Part shown: positions 1 to 10,981 of the stretch, piece by piece
Layout: every line of letters starts with the position of its first letter
Position numbering within the stretch: position 1 is the stretch's first letter
NCBI GenBank assembly: GCA_012934845.2
Contig: WNNJ02001194.1
Span: forward strand, 1 to 64,000
Reading direction: 5' to 3'
Length of the DNA stretch: 64,000 nucleotides
Source: Pomphorhynchus laevis
Taxonomy: Eukaryota > Acanthocephala > Palaeacanthocephala > Echinorhynchida > Pomphorhynchidae
The notes under the pieces: model-generated
What the model was told of the DNA's origin: nothing
The model's database searches: none
The model's input: only the letters and a program-made list of their open reading frames with translations
Made by a program: the position numbers and the translations under genes

Positions 1-369
1 TAATATATTATATATAATAACATATAATAATATATAATATATAAATATATAATATTATATTATAATATTTATAATTCATGATATGAAAAATATTTTTCTT
101 TATTCTTGCAAGCTTTCAACACAGTGTCCTTTTCAAGCAAACAGTAAAAACAAAACTACCAATTTATACCAGTGACTACGAAAGAAATAGAAATAGCAGT
201 CTGTGTGCATTTGCCACATTCAATTATTTTTTAATATTATTATAAAATCCATATTATTAGTTCAAATAGATACAAATTAGTAAAATTGCAAAAAAGTTGA
301 GATTGTAAGTTCTGCTAAAGATAAAATTTAAATTATTAAAAATAAAAGTCGCAATCCCGGTGAAAAATA
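1..369. other. AT-rich 3' flank of ALG11
   Basis: Positions 1-60 are almost pure TA dinucleotide runs; the rest is AT-rich and shows no coding or repeat match. It lies directly downstream of the ALG11 stop codon, so the 3' UTR and polyadenylation site should be here. Several AATAAA-like strings on the minus strand could serve, but none stands out. Confidence 0.5.
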
Positions 370-638
370 TCAATGGGTAATAAAAGTATCAATAAAGGCT
401 GATCTGAAAGATTGTCGAAACTTTGAGCTATCGAAGCGTGAAATTGATTGTTCAGAAATCTTTTTCATTTGGCTTAATTCAGCTTGCGACATTGATATAA
501 TTTTGACAATAGTATTTACGTATTCTTCAGCTGTATTAGCTGTATATCCATTTTTGTTGTCAACTATTATATCCAAATGTGGACCACCACTTGCATTTCC
601 TATCATGATAAGACCAGCAGCCATACATTCGACCACAG
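370..638 (-). CDS. ALG11: ALG11 exon 5 (C-terminal, stop TGA at 370-372)
   Basis: Starts after TTTTCTACAG and restores [10 protein letters not shown], then [18 protein letters not shown], and ends ...DTFITH. The intron before it (639-689) is only 51 bp, in sharp contrast to the multi-kilobase introns 1 and 3. Confidence 0.9.
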
Positions 639-3600
639 CTGTAGAAAATTAAAACATAAAATTCATTTCTGCATTAACAGAAGACGAACCTATTCCAAAA
701 TGTTCTTCATGCATTGTGTGAATGCCAATTCGACTTTGATGCATCAAATTCTTCAGATCTTCATACGAAACATTTATATGAAACTCAACAAATCCATCTA
801 GCTTTTGTAACTTTACAAGTCGTCGTATATTCGTCGCACGGGCTTCATCGTCTGAATTTCTGCAACCCCCAACAAAAACCCATTTTAGATTATATTGATC
901 AACCAAATCTAAATGCCTAAATCAAAATAAAAACGACAAAGTAAGTAAGTGAACGATATGATATCCTTATCAACATGACATATTTTTAAAAGCAAAACTG
1001 TAGACCTAAATGTATCCCGCATTTTTTATACAAAAAATGCGGGATTTTTTATATCCCGCTCTTTTTATACAAAGTATGAATTATTATTTAACACAATAAA
1101 TAAATAAATAATAATAATCAATTGGCAAACTCTATAATGATTTATCTCGTTAAGTATCTACTGATATTTGTATTTAGATGGATGATGCTTAAGAAATGCA
1201 GCACAATTTACAATCTGAAAAATAAGAATAAATGGATTATAAATAAAGCTGTCTTAAGAACATTGGAACGATTTTGTTTATCTGAAAGTATGTTTTAATG
1301 CCTTTCAAATGTACTATTTAAATTACATTTTTGTGTAAAAGAAAATTTGATCTTTCATAATATAAAATGTGAGCGTACTGATGTTTTCCCGATATATTTG
1401 ACATTAAAATGCTTCGTTCACTAAAAGAATAAAAATACCTTAATAATAAATGTATATTAAGGAAAACTAAGTCGTAATATGTCACATCCTGTAAATGTCA
1501 CATCATCTATCTTAAACGATACATTAAACTAATTATTAATTGGAAGATTGCATTTATTTCAAAAACTGGATGCAACTAAAAGGAAATATCAGCATTCGCT
1601 AACCTGCGTTCGTAGAGGATCCGATATTTCCAAAATAAATTAATAACATTTGATGTAAACTGTTGGTAATTCATAAATATTTAATCTAAAATCTATTTTA
1701 ATATGGATTTCGAAAATATACTTGCACTTAAAGAACGCAAGCATATTTAATATTTTGGACTGAGAGCACATATTGTGCTCTCGGTCAATAGATGATATGC
1801 AGATGTCATCTATGGACTTCAAATGACATATATGCATGTGATATCACATTATTTTCAAACAAGGCGGTTGATTTACAAGCTGCTATTGACAAACTCTATA
1901 TAAACACTGGTCTTGAAGGCAATATCATATGACAAAGGCGATCAAATTCAAGATAGATGGCTAATTTCCTCTGCATAATCTTTTATCTTATAATCATATC
2001 CAATTGAATTGGTAACTTGACTATGTCACATTGGGTTTACTTTAACTAGTTGATGACCTTTTACTAAACACATCGAGAACAGATTAGGTTAAAGTAGCGT
2101 CTGGGCTTTCAGTTTTTAGTTTGTATCATCGGTTGGTTTGGATACAGCAATGCGCTTTTTTGAATATTAAGATCACAGATTGTAATCTATTATTGTGATT
2201 TAGGGTGATCTCGCTAATTCTAATTTACTGAAGCTTGACAGTATAAAATGCGTTTTTAAAACGTTATTTTGGTGTCGTCATCTTACGATATAAAAGAATA
2301 TTAGCATTCGAATTTCGACACTTATTTTCTTTAGTCATTTTGGAAAACAGCCACTTATGAAAAACGATCGAAGTCCTGAGATTTTCGATCGGTGGATTTC
2401 ATAGCAAATGATGTTGCAACCGAATATTACAGAATTTGCAAAAGACAAAGTGCTTGATTATTGCCCATACGTTCTGTGCAATCTCGAAATCAAGAAAGTT
2501 GCAAGAGATATACAATATCGTGAACATCTGATCTTGAACACTGGCCTTGAAGGCAATATCAGTAAGACTTCCGTTCTTGTATGTATCATCTTTCATCGCT
2601 TCTTTTCCCTAAAGTCGATTACTGCCTTAGCCTTATCGCCAATTCTCCAAAATCCATCATCCTACCCCTACAACGAATAATCAACACCGCCGTTCGAGTG
2701 CTCTTTCGTCTCCGTCGCTTCGACCACACATCCACATATTTTGCCCAACTCTCCTGGCCCACCATCCACACCCGCATCAAACTCCGCCTTCTTCTCGTTA
2801 CTTTTCGTCTCATCGCTGTCGGCTCCCCATCGTTCATCAACCTTCCTTTCTTAGACGATACTCGCCCAACCTCGCTATCGCTTCGTTCCTGTCATACCCT
2901 CTTACTCCACGTTCCTAATTACTCCAACAACTACGGTCTCCTATCCTTCCTCGTCGCCGCCTCACTCGCCTAGAATCAACTCCCTCTCGACGTCCGCTGC
3001 GCTCCATCCTTTATCACATTCAAACACCTCCTCCGTTCACACCTTCTCGACACCTGATTCACAGTCTTGTTTTGTTGTTGTAATGTAAGCGTGCGCCGGC
3101 ACGCATTTGCCACGTTAAAATAAATCCTTTTTTTATTTTTTTAAGACAAAGGCGATCAAATTCAAGATAGATGGCTAATTTCCTCTGCATAATCTTTGAT
3201 CTTATAATATTATCCAATTGAATTGGTAACTTGACTATGTCACATTGGGATTACTTTAACTAGTTGATGACCTTTTACTAAACACATCGAGAACAGATTA
3301 GGTTAAAGTAGCGTCTGGGCTTTCAGTTTTTAGTTTGTATCATCGGTTGGTTTGGATACAGCAATGCGCTTTTTTGAATATTAAGATCACAGATTGTAAT
3401 CTATTATTGTGATTTAGGATGATCTCGCTACTTCAAATTTACTGAAGCTTGACAGTATAAAATGCGTTTTTAAAACGTTATTTTGGTGTCGTCATCTTAC
3501 GATATAAAAGAATATTAGCATTCGAATTTCGACACTTATTTTCTTTAGTCATTTTGGAAAACAGCCACTTATGAAAAACGATCGAAGTCCTGAGATTTTC

Positions 3601-6600
3601 GATCGGTGGATTTCATAGCAAATGATGTTGCAACCGAATATTACAGAATTTGCAAAAGACAAAGTGCTTGATTATTGCCCATACGTTCTGTGCAATCTCG
3701 AAATCGAAAAAGTTGCAAGAGATATACAGAATCGTGAACATTTGCTTTCCTATTTTTGTACAAGTTTGTAAAAAAATTATATCAATATTAACTATTAGTT
3801 CTAACCATATGGCGATGCCATCAAAAGAGTCGAAGTGATGGGCTGAATGAGGCTTTCCAATGATTGTTGAGATAAGATGACGACCGAAGTAAATCAGAAT
3901 TAAACAATTGCAAAGCTGTCATTTCGATTAAATTTTAGAATTTAAATATTAATTATTCTATTTTATCACATCTTGTCGTAACCATATGGTGATGCCATCA
4001 AAAGAGGTGATGGGCTGAATGAGGCTTTCCAATGATTGTTGAGATAAGATGACGACCGAAGTAAATCAGAATTAAACAATTGCAAAGCTGTCATTTCGAT
4101 TAAATTTTAGAATTAAAATATTAATTATTCTATTTTATCACATCTTGTTGTAACCATATGGTGATGCCATCAAAAGAGGTAATGGGCTGAATGAGGCTTT
4201 CCAATGATTCTTGAGATAAGATGACGACCGAAGTAAATCAGAATTAAACAATTGCAAAGCTGTCATTTCGAAATTGCAAAGCTGTCAATAACAGCGGCTA
4301 ATAAGATGGACGTTTTGGAGATATTTTAATTATTTTTTGATAAATCGGTACTGTAAGGAATCAATCATCTTAGAATCAGAGGTAATAAATATTTTCGTAT
4401 TTAAGGGGGAACCATATGTCATAATCGGGAGTAGCATCATTTTAACGAATTTCTTTAGTAAAAATTTACTTAAGGTCATTATATTTTGGATGCAATAACT
4501 ATAAAATACTTTTAATTAATTTGTGCAAATTCACAATTAGAATACAAAATTGTAAGATCATCATTTAATATTAATATCAAATATATACGTGTATTAAATT
4601 ACAATATTAAAATTAGCATTGACAGATTTTCCAATATAAAAACCAATAACTATATCACTAGCAATACTTAGAACTTATCACAATATATAATATAATATAT
4701 AATATTATATAATATACTATATAATATTCCCATGTAATATTTGCAATAAATTTATATGCAAAGTTAAAATACTATTAAACTGCGAGTTTTTCTCTCTAAA
4801 TTATAGCATAAATTAATCATGTTTAGTGATCATTTGCGGTTTGACAATAAATACCTTTCAGTTAGAATCTTTAATATTTCTACTTGAAATTCAAGTCGCT
4901 TTTCAGGTCTGAATTGGGCTACGGAGATTACCTTCCATTTCCTATCACTGTCAGTTTTATTGTTGGCAAACAAGTGAACATCACAAGGAGGAAAGATAAG
5001 TTTGCAAGTCGAAGTTCGCCATAGATATTCAATGTGTCGACGAGTCCAAGTTGAATTAACCATGACAAGGTCGGTAAATTGTCCACAAATATAATAGAGT
5101 ACTGAGAACATTTTATAATATTGCAGTTTAAAAACAGTAAGTAAATTGCTGGAGGCAATCCATCTTGAGTTATTTACAGCTACATTGCGTTCTAACACCG
5201 GGGTCAACATGTCGGTGCTAATTGTTGGATAATGGACATAACACGCTACTTTGCACCATGTTAGAATTCGAAATACTGGGTAAATAAATGCATGGCCAAC
5301 TGTATCGACTAGAATATCAGGACTATGTTGAACAATGGCTTCTATAGCGACTATTGTGGATGCAAGACTCATACCTTAATTAATAAATAGTTTGAAAATA
5401 TTAAAAACATATATATGAATAACCAATTAGTGTTGCAACTGGCCATAAAGATGAATCTGTCAACCAATACGAGCGTAATGGAATAAAGCAAATTTCATTG
5501 TTAAATTCCAAGTCAAAATGATTTTTAACAAATTTTAATGTATCCTTATAATCATCAACTGTGTAGATATTGATCTGAATACCTAAACTATGTCGAAATT
5601 GAAATAGGTTTAATAATCAGGTTAGTTTTGGAATTAATCGAGAAACATTAAATTATCGGAATTTTAATTGTTAGCACACGTTTGATGAATAATAAGCGAC
5701 ACTTATTTCAAATAAATATGGAAACGAAATAAAATAAAACGAAGCAAGATATGCCACAACCAAAAACAAAGTATCATAAAACAAAGTATCATAAAAGGGA
5801 GGTCATTATCAATAGATAAGAATAATCAATCATATCAGCTAACTGAGTATATAAAAATTAAAAATATTAAAATATTAAAATACGTATATTAAAAATTAAA
5901 AATAACGCTAAATACAATTCAAATAATTAAATAATAAATAATTATAAATAATAAATAATTGTTATATAAAATTTTATACAACTCATATCAATAAAAGTCA
6001 ATTGACTAATAATAAACAGACGATGTATCAAAGTAAGAATTAGAGGTCATCAAGAGGAACTGCTATCATGTTTCGGTCCCTATTCATCAACCCAGCATAT
6101 CAGCGGGGCCAAACATATGCTAAGCTTTGATGACATTTGATTATCTTGTATTCTATTCTAATACATAAAAATTTTCAGGCTAATTACATTAAATTTATTC
6201 TTTATATTATTGTGTTGATTTATATATTTTACTATTTTCTGCTTGATGTTATTTTTATAGTAACCTAGTTTAAAATATGTATCTATTAAATTATTTAAAT
6301 GATTTTGAAGAAAGCCAATATCATTACATATTGTTGCAATTCTTAAAATTTCATTATTTAATGTATTATATTTTATATTATATGGTATGCATGAATGATC
6401 ATGCAAAAATATGTTTCTTGTAAATTTAAATATGTCATCTTTACGATATAAATTAATAGTAGTTTTAGTTAATGTTAATTTAATGTTCATATCTAGATAT
6501 ACACCTTCTTCATCATCAATATTGGTTTTGTTAAGAATAAGGCTTTCTGGATAAATGTGTTTATGAATTGACTAATAAATAACAGACGTTGTATCAGAAT

Positions 6601-9600
6601 AAGAATTAGAGGTCATCAGGAGGAACTGCTATGCTATCAGGTTTCGGCCCCTAACTCCTCTACCCAACATAGCAGCGGGGCCAAATACATGCTAATGATG
6701 TATTTCCTCTAAAATAACTATCTAGTATCTTATTCTAATGCAAAGTATATTATTTATTATTCATCCATAAAAATTTGCCACTTAAGAGTTTAAATTTATT
6801 CTTTATATTATTGTGTTGATTTATATATTTTACTATTTTCTGTTTGATGTTATTTTTATAGTAACCTAGTTTAAAATATGTATCTATTAAATTATTTAAA
6901 TAATTTTGAAGAAAGCCGATATCAGTACATATTGTTGCAATTCTTAAAATTTCAATATTCAATGTATTATATTTTATATTATATGGTATGCATGAATGCT
7001 CATGCAAAAATATGTTTCTTGTAAATTTAAATATGTCATCTTTACGATATAAATTAATAGTAGTTTTAGTTAATGTTAATTTAATGTTCATATCTAGATA
7101 TACACCTTCTTTATCATTAATATTGGTTTTATTAATATATGCTGCCTGAATAAATTCGTTTGCTTATTGAATAAAAATTGTTAGAGTTAAATACACATAT
7201 TGAAGCATATATTTCAATCGATAATTATTATCACAATCGATATAAATTAATAATAGTCGTTATAGATGTTAATATGCTCATATCTAGATATATTCATGTC
7301 TTTTGTTAGGTTGGTCGGAGCATATATTTCATATCTTTATATATTTAAGACTTACGTTTTAAACAGTTATGAACAAATTCATATTCTATAAGTCAGTTAT
7401 AATTGGGCTACTATTACCACCCATTGGAACACATTTTATTTGTCTAAATATAGATGTCCCTACCTTTAAATAATTTTGATTTATTAAAATATTTAAGGAT
7501 TCTAGTAGTTCAATTTTATTCATATATTTATATATATTTGATGCTTAATTTTTCTTAGATATGCGTTATAATTATTATAACATATATATGTATATCTTTT
7601 TCCGAATATAAGATTAATTAATTTTACTAACGATTCTTTAATATCTACTAAATCTAGATTTGTAAAAAGCGTACTAAAATCGTACGAATTTATATTCTGA
7701 AAATTTATTCTTTTTGTGTGTTATAAAAATTCTTTTGTAGAATTAATACTAAAATAGTGTTTTATACCAGTATTAATTTCGATTACCTTGCAATATTTTT
7801 TAAAGTGTGCTTTAATTACTTTAAGTATTTTATTCATATAGACATAAAGTGGTTTTAATGTACATTTAAACGCACTACATATGAACCTAGGTTTTATTGG
7901 ATTTTTATGTAATTTTGGATTCCAATATAATATAGGTATAGTTTTATTATCTGATTCAACCTTTATACCCTTTTTATCAATTATAGAACAGTGACTTGTA
8001 ATAATTGTTTCTAAACTTAAATCACAACATTCATATGTTGCGTTTACGTTTAAATCATTTCATTTGTTTTACGGTTAAACTCATTTGAATAAATGTTCTG
8101 GATTATTAAATTAAAGATATTAGTAATATAAAAAGTCTATTATTAAGATTTTTTATGTTTATTTCAAGATTTTTCTATTTTATTAATTTTATCTTTCCAT
8201 TTATAATTGTTTGTTATTTTCATTTGCTTTCTAATTTTTTCTAAAATATATATGTTTTCCAAATGTTTATCTTTGATGTATTTAAGCTTTTAATATTAAT
8301 CAGCTTACCAAAGTAAGTATTCAAGTCATTATATCACGAATTGTAAATTTTATTTCCATTGTTATTATTATTTAATCTATATTTATACCATTTTGATAGC
8401 ATTTCCCTTAATTCATTGTTTTCGATTAATTCTAGATTATGCGTGCATATATGTTCATTTATTTTACCAAAATTAAAACTTTTGCGATTGCTAACAGTTT
8501 CTATAATGTTTCTAATATTATCATTACATATTGATTTCATAAATATTGAGAAATTGCGTATCAAATATCAGGAGAGGACGAGTATGCAGTTCTACAACGG
8601 AATCTCATACTCTTGATGAAAAGAAGGTTGACTATTCAACAAAACCCAACATCAGTTGTCCTTGCGTACCAGGAAATGTTCATCGAACGTGAACTGGAAA
8701 ACATTGATCTTGGATATTTGTTAGGAGAAATTGTCAGGCTACGATCTTCATCGTACCAACGACATCCCGAGGTTTCTGATGTGGCCAACATACCTCGACT
8801 TTTAGAATAAAGTCAGGCACCTAAGCATGTACGCTCAATCGTCCGCCAAGGAGTACGGATTGAAGTCATGCCGGTTAGTTGGCGCCGATGGCGATCAAAC
8901 GTAAGTCCTGCACTTACAAAAGCCATACAGTATCGCATCAAAAATGGCATAACAGCTCCTTTACCACGGAGGACTAAAACACAATACTGTTCTAGAGTCT
9001 TCTTAATACCTAAGAAGGACTCTTACATGTTGATATATGATAGGCGGATATGGGATGGGTGTAAAACCCCAGATTTCTATCTGTCCTCTATATATCAGGT
9101 CTGAGATAGAGAACATGTTGTGTGTAGATTCTGGCATGTGAAGATTGATTTCAAATCAATGTTCTACCAGATACCACTTTGCCCTTCCGATTGGATAAAA
9201 ACAGCTTTTGAATACAATGGTATCTACTACCATTATAAGGTTGTTCCTTTCGGTATACCTTGGGGCCCCTTTCTGAGCACAAATGATTGGCAATGCCATT
9301 ACTCATTTTGCTCGAAAACAAGAGGTTGAAGCTTGTACTCATATTGATGATATGATCATTTCACACTACGCTAAGGCCAAATTAGCTTTAGCAGTCCGTA
9401 AGCTTCTTGCTCTCTGTAAAAGTGGAAATCTCTCTAAATCTAGAGAAGTGCATCCTACGCCCCCGCAAAGAATTAACTTTTTTGGGAAGTATTTGGTCGA
9501 CCAAAGGGGTTCAGATTACCTCAGATGCGCTATGTCGTTTTAGCGAGGCTGTGGCGTATCTAAGGATTCTGAAATCACCTATATACATAGTCGCCAAGGG

Positions 9601-10981
9601 ATGCGTTCGAGAGGACTGATAAATAACTATCTGCCTTTATTTTCCACAGCGCATAAGCTCCTTTACCAGGGTGAACATTGGCAATCCTTGTTTCTGGAGT
9701 GGCTCATAGATAAGCAGCCCTGATACTGCCAAGACCACGCCTAGCATGTCACGGAAAAGTCTTTGTGGATGCTACCAAGATCAAATTGGGATTGTTGGTC
9801 CTGAGGGGAAGTTATACACATATGCTTACAATATGAACTTCCAATCTTTGAGGCTGAGCTATTAGCCGCCTGGTGTGGCCACAAGCTATACTCAGACGCT
9901 AAGATATATACCAATAACAAAAGTGTCTATCATTCTGTCATCGAAGGGAGAGCGAAAACGGTACCAATGGGTAACCTTTTCTTACAGGACATGCATGGTA
10001 CTCCAATTGAATGGATACCCACTGCGTCTAACCCGGCCGGCATACCAAGTCGCTGGTAGAATCACTGTCTTATCTCTCCTTTTTTGCTTGTTTCTTCCTT
10101 TTCTGACATCACAGCTATTACCCACATAGCTACGTGTCTTCCGTATCGATACTATATATATGGAATCGCACGCGATGTCTTCCCGTCTGACAGCGAAAGA
10201 CAGAGAGGAATTCTTCAAGAAAAAGCAATACAGTATTTAATTAAAAACATTTAATTTAATAATAGGAATAAAGAAAAACAATATTTAAGTAGAATAATTT
10301 TTAAGTTATACTTTTCGACTGAATAAATTTAATTGAATAATATGTCTGAAAATGATAAACATATTGATGAATATGTAATTTAATATAAGGAAGTTATATA
10401 TAAAAAAGTTGTGTTATACTATTATGTTAAAAATATTATCATTTAATTTCATTTTGAAACGAATTAATTTCATTAATTGTCTTAGTTTATTAATTCGATT
10501 AATTGTAATAATTCTTTAATTATTAAAAAATGTTGAATATAAAATAAAATACTATCAAATATAATAAAAAATTCAAACTGAATAATCGAAATAATATACT
10601 GGATAATTTAAACTATTATAAATAATGGATTCTATTCATCATTACAGCATGATAGATCACGTGTATTTTCAAACATGAATCAAAATTAATTTGTGATGTA
10701 GAGAACATATTAATATTAAATTACTTTATAAACTTATTTATAATACAAATATTAATAAATAATCGGACAATTGAATAAATATACACGTACTGTTCGTCAT
10801 CCAAAGACTTGATTGCATGCCAAAGAACCTTTTCACCTCCACCTCCGCCTTTACAGTTAGGATGGAAAAAGGCAACTGAAAGTTTACCACTGTTTCTTAT
10901 TTTCCGTAAATACCTTGATAGCAGGGCGTATACGTTGATGATAACAAAAACAAACACCGAAAGAAATGAAATCGTGTACAT
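370..10981 (-). CDS. ALG11: ALG11, GDP-Man:Man3GlcNAc2-PP-dolichol alpha-1,2-mannosyltransferase (five exons)
   Basis: ALG11 adds the fourth and fifth mannoses (alpha-1,2) to the dolichol-linked N-glycan precursor on the cytosolic face of the ER. Exons in transcript order are 10981-10787, 5574-5424, 5374-4855, 916-690 and 638-370. All have GT/AG borders and phases that agree, giving 453 residues (human ALG11 is about 490). Residues 1-22 form a hydrophobic membrane anchor. Next comes the family motif [19 protein letters not shown], with one glycine more than is usual. [11 protein letters not shown] lies near residue 160 and QFRPEKR near 270. The GT4-type EX7E motif (E-HFGIAVV-E) is near 357-365, followed by CMAAG and SGGPHLDI. 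The start ATG has an in-frame TAG nine bases upstream. No stop or frameshift is visible, so the gene looks functional although introns 1 and 3 are full of transposon debris. Confidence 0.93.
690..916 (-). CDS. ALG11: ALG11 exon 4
   Basis: A 227-bp exon starting after ...TTGATTTAG. It completes the arginine codon and reads [20 protein letters not shown] and then [20 protein letters not shown]. The donor is GGAATAG|GTTCG, with one base of the next codon kept. Confidence 0.9.
1758..1786. repeat. Perfect-stem hairpin in ALG11 intron 3
   Basis: Thirteen-base arms (GACTGAGAGCACA and its complement, with one G-T pair) surround a three-base loop. The sequence shows no function; the rest of 940-1900 holds nothing I recognise. 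Confidence 0.5.
1905..2562 (+). repeat. First copy of a ~0.6-kb direct duplication
   Basis: The segment from the GACAAAGGCGATC string (about 1932) to about 2535 is repeated at 3146-3740 with about 97 percent identity by eye. A 25-bp string around [14 protein letters not shown] sequence occurs both just before this copy (about 1904-1928) and just after it (about 2536-2560), as expected for a head-to-tail tandem repeat. Its last 160 bp keep an open frame ([15 protein letters not shown]), but this runs into LINE sequence and I do not recognise it. Confidence 0.7.
2563..3145 (+). mobile_element. L2-like LINE, 3' fragment
   Basis: Encodes the C-terminal part of an L2/CR1-group reverse transcriptase protein ([39 protein letters not shown]). 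It then has the family 3' end: hairpin GCGTGC/GCACGC, the AAAATAAATCC string and a T-rich tail. It is heavily 5'-truncated and sits exactly at the junction of the two copies of the 0.6-kb duplication, antisense to ALG11. Confidence 0.85.
3146..3740 (+). repeat. Second copy of the ~0.6-kb direct duplication
   Basis: Matches 1932-2535 almost base for base until about 3740, where the copies diverge. It begins immediately after the LINE tail, so the LINE inserted at the tandem junction after the duplication, or its insertion was part of the event. Confidence 0.7.
3802..4290. repeat. Tandem repeat, 172-177 bp unit, about 2.8 copies
   Basis: Units start with TAACCATATGG at 3802, 3979 and 4151. The first has a 5-bp extra string; the third stops about 140 bp in and repeats a piece of itself (the AATTGCAAAGCTGTC string occurs twice). 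Units are more than 95 percent alike, so the array is young. No open frame is shared by the units. Confidence 0.8.
4300..4854. other. AT-rich intron sequence, nothing recognised
   Basis: Contains a TA-rich palindromic run at about 4680-4730 and otherwise low-complexity DNA leading into ALG11 exon 3. Confidence 0.5.
4855..5374 (-). CDS. ALG11: ALG11 exon 3
   Basis: The largest exon (520 bp). It covers [44 protein letters not shown] and QFRPEKR, all in the family order. The donor is ACTGAAAG|GTATTT in phase 2; reading through it produces an artificial end shortly after. Confidence 0.92.
5424..5574 (-). CDS. ALG11: ALG11 exon 2
   Basis: A 151-bp exon that has no ATG of its own. It reads [15 protein letters not shown] and then [16 protein letters not shown], which aligns with the human stretch containing FLRKRYLVEDSLYPHF. 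The acceptor is ...TATTCAG. The donor follows ACACTAATTG and leaves one base in phase; exon 3 supplies GT to make the glycine of LIGMSL. An alternative AG eight bases upstream would break the frame. Confidence 0.85.
5990..6550 (-). repeat. Penelope-like element terminal repeat, downstream copy
   Basis: Holds the tail of the ORF (6158-6490) and the element end. It is about 90 percent like 6575-7140, with the non-coding part more diverged than the coding tail. The non-coding part carries a GGCCCC-type strand, a GAAAC box and a TGATGA box, discussed under findings. Confidence 0.75.
6575..7140 (-). repeat. Penelope-like element terminal repeat, upstream copy
   Basis: Best preserved version of the element's 3' end, with ORF tail 6750-7091. 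Read on the minus strand, the non-coding end holds GGCCCC, CTGCTATG, GGGGCC, GAAAC, CATAGCAG and CTGATGA in that order. Fragments of the same end recur at 25828-25905, 29966-29998 and 60110-60282. Confidence 0.75.
8575..10215 (+). mobile_element. Fossil retroelement pol region (DIRS/Ngaro-type or Ty3-type)
   Basis: Plus-strand pieces resemble the reverse transcriptase of the LTR/tyrosine-recombinase retroelement group ([32 protein letters not shown]), followed by an RNase H-like region at about 9750-10060. No terminal repeats, integrase or recombinase were recognised. The element is old and broken in many places. It lies in ALG11 intron 1, antisense to the gene and directly against the Penelope-like element. 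DIRS-like versus Ty3-like cannot be settled from this part. Confidence 0.65.
10216..10786. other. AT-rich intron 1 sequence, nothing recognised
   Basis: Low-complexity AT-rich DNA between the retroelement fossil and ALG11 exon 1. Confidence 0.5.
10787..10981 (-). CDS. ALG11: ALG11 exon 1
   Basis: Encodes the membrane anchor and the N-terminal glycine-rich donor-fold motif (65 codons, phase 0). The exon ends ...DDEQY before a GTGTAT donor. Reading on through the donor gives a stop in AT-rich intron sequence, which supports the border. Confidence 0.88.

Larger units (their letters stand above)
5990..8570 (-). mobile_element. Penelope-like element, broken, with a tandem partial copy at its 3' end
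   Basis: Minus-strand frames carry the block order of Penelope-like reverse transcriptases. An N-terminal region lies at about 8570-8334. [18 protein letters not shown] and [12 protein letters not shown] lie at about 7700-8060. The C-terminal tail ([25 protein letters not shown]) is at 6750-7091. That tail plus the following non-coding end is repeated head to tail at 5990-6540, as is typical of these elements. Several breaks make the copy inactive. It lies in ALG11 intron 1 in the same orientation as the gene. An endonuclease domain was not recognised. Confidence 0.75.

Noticed and set aside
1020-1065. CCCGCATTTTTT hairpin with T run resembling a bacterial terminator
   Set aside because: It lies in a eukaryotic intron next to ALG11 exon 4; there is no sign of bacterial DNA.
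2408-2680. 90-residue frame that starts in the duplicated unit
   Set aside because: Its second half is LINE sequence in a different frame; only the first half may be old coding DNA.
3802-4290. Regular repeats that could suggest a CRISPR-like array
   Set aside because: Units are about 175 bp and contiguous, without short repeats separated by unique spacers, in a eukaryotic intron.
6590-6730. Standard type I hammerhead in the Penelope-like terminal repeat (TTGAGGA/TAGAGGA box upstream of GAAAC)
   Set aside because: The first box lacks the catalytic C of CUGANGA in all three copies and helix II would be mismatched.
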